From an uncultured Oscillospiraceae bacterium (GTDB lineage: Bacteria; Bacillota; Clostridia; Oscillospirales; Oscillospiraceae), in contig CANQJZ010000005.1 in the NCBI GenBank assembly GCA_947624385.1, forward strand, positions 1-64,000: DNA of 64,000 nucleotides, written 5' to 3'. Numbering within the stretch: the first letter of the stretch is position 1; each line of letters begins with the position of its first letter. Both the position numbers and the translations under genes were made by a program. Of this stretch, positions 41,782 through 48,872 are shown in pieces. Below the pieces are notes generated by a model, which had not been told where the DNA came from, did no database searches, and worked only from the letters and a program-made list of their open reading frames with translations.

Positions 41782-41811
41782 TTGACAAGGCACGGCCCGC
41801 TGTGCTATCAT
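41782..41811 (+). promoter_or_regulatory. Promoter of the small DUF gene after mgtE
   Basis: TTGACA (41782-41787) begins right after the mgtE stop codon; spacer 18; TGC-TATCAT (TATCAT 41806-41811) is an extended -10. Confidence 0.75.
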
Positions 41812-41839
41812 GGTCCCAAGTCCGGGAGGTGGACAGCCT

Positions 41840-42043
41840 ATGGAACAGTCAACGGAGCAGCGCATATTGCACGACGCGAAAAAAATCGTCCGGGGTGAGA
41901 AGATCGCGGACCTTCTCAACGACCCGAAACAGTTCATCCACCGCTCCCGGGTGGGGTATTACCACGACCGTTTTCTCTATGCCGCCCGGTGGCTCGTCAA
42001 TGACGAACAGCAGCAGATCGACGAGTACTACGGCAGGAAGTGA
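41840..42043 (+). CDS. Small conserved-looking protein of unknown function (67 residues)
   Basis: Starts MEQSTEQRIL after GGGAGG (41823-41828). The product is charged and helical, with DAKKIVRGEKIADLLNDPKQFIHRSRVGYYHDRFLYAARWLVNDEQQQIDEYYGRK; no membrane segment or signal is present. I do not recognise a named family. Its own strong promoter and clean frame make it real. The flavoprotein gene follows 60 bases later and may be co-transcribed. Confidence 0.75.
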   Translation: MEQSTEQRILHDAKKIVRGEKIADLLNDPKQFIHRSRVGYYHDRFLYAARWLVNDEQQQIDEYYGRK

Positions 42044-42103
42044 CAAATCGTATACGGACGAGGAAGCTCCCTCGTCCGTTTTGCTTAAAAGGAGGGGTCC
42101 TGA

Positions 42104-43336
42104 ATGGACATCGCCGTCATAGGCGGGGGCGCGTCGGGTCTGGCGGCAGCGCTGTCGGCCCGGGAGAGCCTGGACAACCATGTGACCGTGTTCGAGCGGC
42201 AAAACCGGGTGGGCCGGAAGCTGCTGGTCACCGGCAACGGCCGGTGCAATCTGACCAACCGGAGCGCGAGCTTGGACCATTACCACGGCGGCGACCGGGC
42301 CTTCCCGGGGCCGGCTTTGGACCGCTTCGGGCCGGAGGACACGCTGCGGTGGTTTTTGTCCCTGGGGCTGGTGACCCGCACGGAGCCGTCCGGCCGGGTC
42401 TATCCCATATCCGACACGGCGGCCAGCGTGGCGGACACGCTGCGGCTGGCGCTGGACGCACGGGGCGGCGAGATGCGCTGCGCCGAGCCTGTGGCGAAAG
42501 CGGAAAAGCGGGGCGGGAAATTTATCCTCATCGGCCCGCTGGGCCAGACGTACGCCTTCGACAGGCTCATCGTGGCGTGCGGCGGCGTGGCCGGGGCGCG
42601 GGTGGGCGGCGTCCGGTCCGGGTACGACCTGCTGGCCGGGTTCGGCCACGGCATTACGGCCCTGGCACCGTCCCTGGTCCAGCTCAAGACGGACAACACC
42701 TGGACAAGGCCCATGAAGGGCGTGCGCACCCAGGCCGGCCTCACATTGGAGCGGGACAGGACCGTGCTGGCAAGGGCCGCCGGAGAGGTCCAGTTCACCG
42801 ACTACGGCGTCACCGGGCCGGGGGTGTACGACCTGAGCCGAGCCGCGTCCACCGCCGGGGAGGGATGCAGCGTGTGCCTGCGGCTGCTGCCGGAGCTGGA
42901 CAGAGTTTACATAATCGATTATATGAAGGCCAAGCGGGACGATTTTCCGGACTATAAAGCGGAAAGTCTATTGGCCGGTGCTTTACATAATGCAATCGCC
43001 CGAACGGTTCTGCGCCGGGTGCAGATACCCCAGGAGGCGCGGCTGTGGGCCCTGTCCGACGGGGCACTGGAGCTGGTGGCGGACGGGCTTTGCCGGTATG
43101 AACTGCCCCTCACCGGGACCCTGGGCTTTGACGACGCGCAGGTGACCGCCGGGGGCGTGGACACCGCCGGGTTCGACCCGGAGACCATGGAGAGCCGGCT
43201 GGTACCCGGCCTGTACGCCTGCGGCGAGGTGCTGGACGTGGACGGGGACTGCGGGGGGTATAACCTCCAGTGGGCCTGGTCCAGCGGGCGGCTGGCGGGT
43301 CTGGCCGCCGGGGGACTGTTGGAGGCGCTGGCATGA
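42104..43336 (+). CDS. NAD(P)/FAD-dependent oxidoreductase, HI0933/BaiN family
   Basis: A 410-residue flavoprotein. The dinucleotide motif IAVIGGGASGLAAAL (3-17) is followed by RKLLVTGNGRCNLTN (the family's second fingerprint), then IVACGGVAGARVGG. GDFQFTDYGVTGP-type sequence VQFTDYGVTGPGVYDLSR and the C-terminal LYACGEVLDVDGDCGGYNLQWAWSSGRLAG complete it. Family members reduce varied substrates, including bile-acid intermediates; the substrate here is open. AAAGGAGGGG precedes the ATG and the stop overlaps the next start (ATGA). Two AT-rich GTTNACATAAY-like words lie at 42905 and 42981. Confidence 0.93.
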   Translation: MDIAVIGGGASGLAAALSARESLDNHVTVFERQNRVGRKLLVTGNGRCNLTNRSASLDHYHGGDRAFPGPALDRFGPEDTLRWFLSLGLVTRTEPSGRVYPISDTAASVADTLRLALDARGGEMRCAEPVAKAEKRGGKFILIGPLGQTYAFDRLIVACGGVAGARVGGVRSGYDLLAGFGHGITALAPSLVQLKTDNTWTRPMKGVRTQAGLTLERDRTVLARAAGEVQFTDYGVTGPGVYDLSRAASTAGEGCSVCLRLLPELDRVYIIDYMKAKRDDFPDYKAESLLAGALHNAIARTVLRRVQIPQEARLWALSDGALELVADGLCRYELPLTGTLGFDDAQVTAGGVDTAGFDPETMESRLVPGLYACGEVLDVDGDCGGYNLQWAWSSGRLAGLAAGGLLEALA

Positions 43337-44895
43337 TCCGGCTGCGAAACGTGGCCCTTGGCCTGGACGAGGGCGAGCAGCGGCTCTGGGACAAGGCGGA
43401 GGCGGCGCTGGGGACAAAGGTATCGGCCCTGCGGGTGGCCCGCAAGGCCGTGGACGCTCGGCGAAAGGCGGACGTACACTTTGTGTATACCCTGGACGTA
43501 TCCGTGCGGGACCAGGCCAGCGCCCTGGCGCGGTGTACCGACGCCGCGCCCGCACCGGTGAACGACTACGCGCCGCCGGTGCCCGCCCGGTTGCCGGACG
43601 AGCGGCCGGTGGTGGTGGGCTTCGGACCCGCCGGGATGTTCGCGGCGCTGGCGTTGGCGATGGCCGGTCTGCGGCCCATCGTGCTGGAACGGGGCGAGGA
43701 TTCCCAGGCCCGGACCGCCAAGGTGGAGCGGCTGCGCCGGGAGGGCATACTGGACCGGTCGAGCAATATCCAGTTCGGCGAGGGCGGCGCGGGGGCCTTT
43801 TCCGACGGCAAGCTCGCCACCGGCGTGAAAGACAGGCGCATCCCATGGGTGCTGGACAGGCTGGTGGAGGCCGGGGCGAATGTTGACATAACATATGAGG
43901 CCAAGCCCCACATCGGCACGGACATGCTGCCCGGTATCTGCGCCAATATACGGCGGCGCATTGAAAGTCTGGGCGGCGAGGTGCGGTTTTGTACCCGCCT
44001 GGACGCGCTGGAAAGCGACGGAGGACGGTTGACCGGGGCCGTGACAAGCAGTGGCGAGCGGTTCCCCTGCTCCCGGCTCATCTTGGCCTGCGGCCACAGC
44101 GCGCGGGATACGTTTGAAATGTTATGTAAATCAATACCCATGGTCCCCAAGCCCTTCGCCATGGGGGTGCGTATCGAGCATTTGCAGGCGGATACGGACA
44201 GGGCACAGTACGGTCCATTCGCCGGCCACCCGGCCCTCCCCCCTGCCGATTACGCGCTTGCGGCGGAGCTTCCGGGCGGACGGCGGTGCTACACCTTTTG
44301 CATGTGTCCCGGCGGCGAGATCGTCCCCGCCGCCAGCGAGCCGGGGATGGTCTGCACCAACGGGGCCAGTCCGAATAGAAGAAATTATGTTAACTCTAAT
44401 GCCGCGCTGCTGGCGGCCCTGTCCCCGGAGGACTTTCCCTATCAGGGCGTGCTGGGCGGGGTGAAGTGGCAGCGGGAGCTGGAGCGCCGGGCATACGAGG
44501 CCGCCGGGGGCGGGTATAGGGCACCGGCCCAGACCGTGGGCGGCTTTCTGGGCACCGGGCCGGATCAAATCGGGCGGGTGACGCCGTCCTATGAGCCGGG
44601 GGTGAAGCTGGTTGATTTACATAATGTTCTCCCCGGCGTCATTACGGGCACTCTGGAAGGGGCGCTGCCCCTGTTCGACCGGAAGCTCCGGGGGTTCGCC
44701 GCGCCCGACGCCGTGCTGACCGGACCGGAGACAAGGTCCTCCAGCCCCGTGCGGATGGTGCGGACCGACGCGCTCCAATCCCCCGCCCTGGCGGGGCTTT
44801 TCCCCTGCGGCGAGGGCGCGGGCTGGGCCGGGGGCATCATGAGCGCCGCCGTGGACGGCTTGAAATGCGCCGAGGCGGTGATCAGGGGAATGTGA
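43333..44895 (+). CDS. FAD-dependent oxidoreductase, COG2509 type
   Basis: A 520-residue protein. The N-terminal domain (1-95) reads IRLRNVALGLDEGEQRLWDKAEAAL and VDARRKADVHFVYTLDVSV, the small domain typical of this family. The FAD motif PVVVGFGPAGMFAALALA follows near 96. Later landmarks are SNIQFGEGGAGAFSDGKLATGV, ILACGHSARDTFEML and the C-terminal GLFPCGEGAGWAGGIMSAAVDGLKCAEAV. The enzymatic role of this family is not settled. Its start overlaps the previous flavoprotein stop, so the two are made together. Four AT-rich words of the GTTNACATAAY type interrupt its otherwise GC-rich codons. Confidence 0.92.
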   Translation: MIRLRNVALGLDEGEQRLWDKAEAALGTKVSALRVARKAVDARRKADVHFVYTLDVSVRDQASALARCTDAAPAPVNDYAPPVPARLPDERPVVVGFGPAGMFAALALAMAGLRPIVLERGEDSQARTAKVERLRREGILDRSSNIQFGEGGAGAFSDGKLATGVKDRRIPWVLDRLVEAGANVDITYEAKPHIGTDMLPGICANIRRRIESLGGEVRFCTRLDALESDGGRLTGAVTSSGERFPCSRLILACGHSARDTFEMLCKSIPMVPKPFAMGVRIEHLQADTDRAQYGPFAGHPALPPADYALAAELPGGRRCYTFCMCPGGEIVPAASEPGMVCTNGASPNRRNYVNSNAALLAALSPEDFPYQGVLGGVKWQRELERRAYEAAGGGYRAPAQTVGGFLGTGPDQIGRVTPSYEPGVKLVDLHNVLPGVITGTLEGALPLFDRKLRGFAAPDAVLTGPETRSSSPVRMVRTDALQSPALAGLFPCGEGAGWAGGIMSAAVDGLKCAEAVIRGM

Positions 44896-44912
44896 TAAGT
44901 TTCTCCACTTTG

Positions 44913-45044
44913 AAAGCCTCCCCTGTGCAAGGGGAGGTGGGCCGCCGAATGGCGGCTCGGGGGGGTGTTACCAGTCTTAAAGTATGGTAACAACCCCCCA
45001 GTCAGCGCGGAGCGCTGACAGCCCCCCTTACACAGGGGGGCCTT
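44913..45044 (+). repeat. Dispersed GC-rich hairpin repeat, family A (most complete copy)
   Basis: Five hairpins in order: CCTCCCCTGTGCAAGGGGAGG, GCCGCCGAATGGCGGC, GTTACCA..TGGTAAC as central stem, GTCAGCGCGGAGCGCTGAC, and CCCCCCTTACACAGGGGGG. CTCGGGGGGGTGTT and AACAACCCCCCAG pair around the centre. It lies just upstream of the promoter of the MFS gene. Confidence 0.88.
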
Positions 45045-45058
45045 TAACTGCGCCGTTA

Positions 45059-45087
45059 TTGACAGGGACGGGCGCGGGGGATATAAT
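45059..45087 (+). promoter_or_regulatory. Consensus promoter of the MFS gene
   Basis: TTGACA (45059-45064), 17-base spacer, TATAAT (45082-45087): a perfect match to the housekeeping promoter. Transcription starts near 45094, giving a leader of about 145 bases. Confidence 0.9.
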
Positions 45088-45094
45088 GGCGGCT

Positions 45095-45218
45095 GAGGTA
45101 ATGATGATATGAAGCTATCGGCGTAGACAACAAAATGACCCACGGAGAAAAAGGCAAGCTGCGGCTTGTCTTGTTTCCGTGGGGTTTTTGCGCCCATTTG
45201 GGCCGAATCATTTTGTTG
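45095..45218 (+). promoter_or_regulatory. Complex leader (probable attenuator) of the MFS gene
   Basis: GAGG (45095-45098) precedes two overlapping mini-ORFs: MMI-stop (45101-45112) and MKLSA-stop (45109-45126). Then CAACAAAATGA (45128-45138) pairs with TCATTTTGTTG (45208-45218). Inside lie CCCACGGA/TCCGTGGG (45139-45146, 45176-45183) followed by GTTTTTG, an apical GGCAAGC/GCTTGTC stem (45153-45159, 45164-45170), and a small GCCC/GGGC hairpin (45192-45203). The inner stem plus T-run looks like an intrinsic terminator. The outer pairing ends seven bases before the ribosome site GAGGAG region (45224-45229). This is the layout of ribosome-dependent antibiotic-resistance attenuators. Confidence 0.7.
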
Positions 45219-45237
45219 ACTGCGAGGAGCACATATC

Positions 45238-46389
45238 ATGAAAAAACGGAATATTCGTATCCTGTACGCCGTCGCCTTTTTGCAGGGCATGGTGTTTTAC
45301 GCCCCGGTGGCCTCCCTGTACCGCCAGGCCCGGGGCCTGAGCCTGGGGCAGATCGCCCTGCTGGAAAGCGTCTCGTTCCTCATCCAGCTCGCCATGGAGC
45401 TGCCCTGGGGCGTCGCGGCCGACCGGATCGGCTACAAGAAGACCATGGCCGCCGGGTGCGGCGTGTTCGCCCTTTCCAAGCTGGTGTTCTGGCGGGCGGC
45501 CGGCTTCTGGGACTTCTTCTGGGAGCGGTGTTTATTGAGCGCCGCCATCGCCGCCCTGTCCGGGGTGGACGAGAGCATCTTGTATTTGAGCTGCGGCGAC
45601 GCTGACAGCCAAAAGGTCTTTGGCCGGTGGGGCGCCTTCTCCACGGCGGGGCTGCTGGTCTCCGCCGGGGCCTTCTCGGTGTGTATGGCGGAGGACTATG
45701 CCCTCGCCGCATTGGCCACGTTCGCGGCCTACGCCCTGGCGGCGGTATTGACTCTGGGCCTTACGGAGGTCCGGCCGCCGGAAAGGGAGCGCCGGGAGCC
45801 GGTGCGGGCGTTTTTCCGGCTGCTGCAAAGCACCCTGCGCCAGGGCCGGTTCCTGCTGCTGGTGGTGTGCTGGGCCCTGTACGGCCAGGCGCTCAGCTCG
45901 GTGTGTACCTGGCTGAGCCAAAACCAGTATCTGCGCTGCGGCATGGACAGCCGGGCCATGGGCTTCGTGTACATTCTGGTGTCGGTGGTCTCCATGGTGA
46001 GCGCCTTTTCCCAGCCCGTCACCGACAGGCTGGGCCGGGGCCGGGCCGTGCTGGGGGCGCTGCTGTTGACGGGCGCGGGGTGCGTCACGCTGGTGCTCAC
46101 CCGCTCGGCGGCGCTGAGCGTGGCGGGCATCGTGTGCATGGAGGGCTGCTACGCGCTCATAACCCCCCTGATGAGCCAGGTGTTCAACCGGCAGGTGACC
46201 AGCGCCGACCGGGCGACCCAGCTGAGCATCTACGCGGTGCTGGACGAGGCCGTGGCCGCCGGGGGCAGTCTCGTCATCGGCTATAGGGCGGACGGGTCCC
46301 TGGACGGGGCGTTCGGGCTGTGCGCGGGGATATGCGCCGTCTGCGCCGTGGCCGTGGCCGTGTGGTGTAAGGGGTATTTGGGGAAATAA
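45238..46389 (+). CDS. MFS efflux transporter, Tet(40)-like topology
   Basis: A 383-residue protein with about twelve membrane helices. NIRILYAVAFLQGMVFYAPVASLYRQARGLSLGQIALLESVSFL is followed by the MFS motif ELPWGVAADRIGYKKTMAAG between helices 2 and 3. TDRLGRGRAVLGALLL (second half motif) and LMSQVFNRQVTSADRATQLSIYAV follow. The N-terminal arrangement resembles small drug/tetracycline MFS exporters of Clostridia. Identity to a known resistance gene is not claimed. The elaborate leader favours drug-inducible expression. Confidence 0.85.
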   Translation: MKKRNIRILYAVAFLQGMVFYAPVASLYRQARGLSLGQIALLESVSFLIQLAMELPWGVAADRIGYKKTMAAGCGVFALSKLVFWRAAGFWDFFWERCLLSAAIAALSGVDESILYLSCGDADSQKVFGRWGAFSTAGLLVSAGAFSVCMAEDYALAALATFAAYALAAVLTLGLTEVRPPERERREPVRAFFRLLQSTLRQGRFLLLVVCWALYGQALSSVCTWLSQNQYLRCGMDSRAMGFVYILVSVVSMVSAFSQPVTDRLGRGRAVLGALLLTGAGCVTLVLTRSAALSVAGIVCMEGCYALITPLMSQVFNRQVTSADRATQLSIYAVLDEAVAAGGSLVIGYRADGSLDGAFGLCAGICAVCAVAVAVWCKGYLGK

Positions 46390-46391
46390 TT

Positions 46392-46691
46392 GGGCGCCCT
46401 CGGAAACGGGGGCGCCTCAGGCCGTCAAAAAAGGTTTTTTGACGGCCTGAAAACGCCGTGTTTTTCCCGGCGGCAAGCCGCCGCAAAAAACGCCGCTTCG
46501 TCGCCGGTCGCTGGGCTAGGTCGTGATTTGCCGCAAGCGGCAAACCCCGAATAGCCCGCGGCGTCTCCTCTCCCCACGCGACAGGCGTGTCGCGTGGGGG
46601 CCCCAAAACCACGCGCCCGCAAAGCGTGCGCATGGCGGCTATTTATCCCATTCGAGGCGGGACTACCGTCCCCCTCGAGCTCCCCCTTGCT
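46392..46691. repeat. Palindrome cluster ending in a family B repeat
   Basis: No gene lies in this 435-base gap up to 46824. It holds the 15-bp perfect hairpin CAGGCCGTCAAAAAA/TTTTTTGACGGCCTG (46418-46449), which may end the MFS transcript. CGGCGGC-AAG-GCCGCCG, TTTGCCGC/GCGGCAAA (about 46529-46547) and the 12-bp CCCCACGCGACA/TGTCGCGTGGGG (about 46573-46600) follow. An inverted copy of repeat B (46648-46691) closes the cluster. The remaining 46692-46770 is unremarkable AT-richer DNA. Confidence 0.75.
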
Positions 46692-46770
46692 TGACGTACA
46701 TTTGCTAATTTTTTGACAGTTTGTGCGGCTTGGGCGGCCGGTGTGTTTATCGAAAATCAATAAATTTTTA

Positions 46771-46823
46771 TTGACAAACGGTAATAGCCGTGGTATGCTT
46801 GGGCCACACAAGGAGGTGTGCCC
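46771..46823 (+). promoter_or_regulatory. Promoter and ribosome-site hairpin of the DUF2975 gene
   Basis: TTGACA (46771-46776), 17-base spacer, TATGCT (46794-46799). Right after it, GGG-C-CACAC (46801-46809) pairs with GTGTG-CCC (46816-46823), leaving AAGGAG (46810-46815) as the loop: the ribosome site is displayed in, or locked by, a hairpin at the mRNA 5' end. Confidence 0.7.
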
Positions 46824-46824
46824 A

Positions 46825-47304
46825 ATGAAACAAAAGGAGCTTTCCATCCTGCTGCGCGTCGTGGTGGCGCTGTGCGGCGTGGTGTGGCTGTTCTTCCTGT
46901 ACTGGTTCGGGAAGGACTTCATTCTGGCCCTGATCGAGCCGGACTGGAACGTGACGGTCTGCGCGCTGCGGTTCGCGCTGCTGATACCGGTGCTGTTGGC
47001 GATGATCGACGCCTGGCGCATTTTGACCCGGATCGGCCAAAACAACAGCTTTTGCGTGGAAAACGCCCGGGGTCTGCGGCGTATCAGCTTCTACGCCCTG
47101 GCGGACACGGCGCTGGTCACCGTGTGGGGGCTTTACTCCTATTTTCGCGACCTGGTGCCCTTCGCCAACGGCAACGAGGTGTTTTACCTGCTGCTGATCG
47201 TGGTGGCCGTGGTGGGCGTGGCCGCGACGGCAGCGGCAGCGGCGCTCAGCCATCTCACATTGAAGGCCGCGGACCTGCAGGACGAGAACGACCTGACCAT
47301 ATGA
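46825..47304 (+). CDS. DUF2975 four-helix membrane protein
   Basis: A 159-residue protein with four membrane helices (LLRVVVALCGVVWLFFLYWFG; ALRFALLIPVLLAMIDA; FYALADTALVTVWGLYSYF; EVFYLLLIVVAVVGVAATAAAAAL) and the DUF2975 spacing RILTRIGQNNSFCVENARGLRRISFYAL. The family has unknown function and is nearly always followed by a small YozG-type XRE regulator, as here. Confidence 0.9.
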   Translation: MKQKELSILLRVVVALCGVVWLFFLYWFGKDFILALIEPDWNVTVCALRFALLIPVLLAMIDAWRILTRIGQNNSFCVENARGLRRISFYALADTALVTVWGLYSYFRDLVPFANGNEVFYLLLIVVAVVGVAATAAAAALSHLTLKAADLQDENDLTI

Positions 47305-47314
47305 GGGCGGCGTC

Positions 47315-47530
47315 ATGATTTATGTTAACTTAGATGTGATGCTGGCACGGCGGCACATGAGCCTGACCCAGCTGTCCGAGCGCATCGGCCTGACGCTGGC
47401 CAACCTGTCCGTGCTCAAGACCGGAAAGGCCAGGGCCGTGCGGTTTTCCACACTGGACGCCATATGCAGGGTCCTGGACTGCCAGCCGGGGGACATCCTG
47501 GAGTTCCGGGAGGGCGAGAGCGATGGATGA
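47315..47530 (+). CDS. XRE-family regulator (YozG-like)
   Basis: A 71-residue Cro/C1-type helix-turn-helix protein: MIYVNLDVMLARRHMSLTQLSERIGLTLANLSVLKTGKARAVRFSTLDAICRVLDCQPGDILEF. It consists of the HTH only. It probably controls its own operon with the DUF2975 gene. A GTTNACATAAY-type word (reverse, 47319-47329) overlaps its first codons. Its end overlaps the next gene by eight bases. Confidence 0.92.
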   Translation: MIYVNLDVMLARRHMSLTQLSERIGLTLANLSVLKTGKARAVRFSTLDAICRVLDCQPGDILEFREGESDG

Positions 47531-48872
47531 GGAAAAGAAACAGGATATTATGGAAACTGAAACGCCTCTGACATGGCGGGACGGGGCCATCCCCCTGCTG
47601 GCGCTGGGGCTGGCGGCGCTGTTCTGGGCGGACTTCTCCCCGGACAGGACGGACTGGCCCCATTGGGGCATTTTCGCGCTGGTATGCGCCCACTTCGGGG
47701 CGGTGCTGGCCGTGCTGGGCAAGCGGGCCCGGTGCGGCGCCGGGAGCGTATTTTGCGTGGCCGCGTCCCTGGCGCTGGGCCTCGGCTGCGCCATATACCA
47801 GTCCGGGGCGTTTCTGGTGATGAACTGCTTCGTCATTTTGTTCGTGGCAGCAATGGGCACGTTTGCCCTGTCCGGCCGCCTCTCCCCCGGCAAGGCCCGG
47901 GCCGTGCCCGATACGATCATACTGAGCTTCGCCGCCTTTTTCACCCGCTTGGGCAAGCCTTTCCGGGCCCTGGGCCGGGTCAGCCGGGGCGGCCGGCGGC
48001 AGGCGGGCACGGCGCTGTTGGCGGTGCTGATCGCGGTCCCGGTGCTGGCGGCGGTGCTGTGGCTGCTGTCCAGCGCGGACGCGGTGTTCGCGGAGCTGTT
48101 CCGGGGCATTCGCCTGAACGGCCCGCCGGAGGACGCGGTCATGCGGGTAGTGCGGGCGCTGGTGCTGGCGCCGTTTCTGGCATCGGCGCTGTACTTCATC
48201 CGGGAGGACCCGCCCAAAGCGGCCCCGGCAAAGCCGGACCGGGACAAGCGGGCGGCGCTGTTTCTGCCGGTGACGGCGCTGCTGGATATTGTTTACATAA
48301 TTTTTTGCTATGTGCAGATAAAGTATTTATTCGGCGGCGAGTCAGAGGCGTCCATGTCCGGCGGGTGGGCGGAATACGCCCGGTCCGGGTTCTTTCAGTT
48401 GGTTGTCATAACATTTATCGATTTGGGGCTGGTGCTGCTGGGCACGGACGAAAAGCGCTTCGCCGGACCCGGCGGGAAGGCGCTGTGGGCGGCGTTTGCT
48501 CTGCTGCTGGCGCTGACGGCGGTGATACTGGTCTCGGCCTTCCGGCGGATGGGGCTGTATATCGGCGTTTACGGCATGAGCGTGCTGCGGCTGCTGACGC
48601 TGTGGGCGATGGCGGTCATCGCCGTGAGCCTGCTGGCGGCGGCGTGGAAGCTGGTACGGCCGGGGTTCGGCAGCTTTCGGGTGATGGGTATCTTCGCCCT
48701 GGCCCTGTGGTGCGCGCTGAACCTGGCGGGACCGGTGCGGATGATCGCGGACTACAACGTAGACCAATATCTCGCCGGGGCGCTGGAGGACGTGGACACC
48801 TGGTATCTGAACGCCCTGGGCCCCGACGCCCACGGGGCGCTGGCAAGACTGGAGGAGGCAAAGGATGCCTGA
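47523..48872 (+). CDS. DUF4173-type multi-pass membrane protein
   Basis: A 449-residue protein with about eleven predicted membrane helices and an Ala/Leu-rich sequence. The central VFAELFRGIRLNGPPEDAVMRVVRALVLAPFLASALYF segment is followed by YVQIKYLFGGESEASMSGGWAEYARSGFFQLV, and the C-terminal NLAGPVRMIADYNVDQYLAGALEDVDTWYLNALGPDA matches the DUF4173 family. Function unknown. It overlaps the XRE gene and the following VanZ gene, so the four genes form one operon. Confidence 0.82.
   Translation: MDEEKKQDIMETETPLTWRDGAIPLLALGLAALFWADFSPDRTDWPHWGIFALVCAHFGAVLAVLGKRARCGAGSVFCVAASLALGLGCAIYQSGAFLVMNCFVILFVAAMGTFALSGRLSPGKARAVPDTIILSFAAFFTRLGKPFRALGRVSRGGRRQAGTALLAVLIAVPVLAAVLWLLSSADAVFAELFRGIRLNGPPEDAVMRVVRALVLAPFLASALYFIREDPPKAAPAKPDRDKRAALFLPVTALLDIVYIIFCYVQIKYLFGGESEASMSGGWAEYARSGFFQLVVITFIDLGLVLLGTDEKRFAGPGGKALWAAFALLLALTAVILVSAFRRMGLYIGVYGMSVLRLLTLWAMAVIAVSLLAAAWKLVRPGFGSFRVMGIFALALWCALNLAGPVRMIADYNVDQYLAGALEDVDTWYLNALGPDAHGALARLEEAKDA

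Noticed and set aside
45135..45605. 156-residue frame overlapping the start of the MFS gene
   Set aside because: It has no domain, overlaps the MFS gene in another frame and its first codons are the stem of the leader structure. Kept only as a remark in the leader finding.
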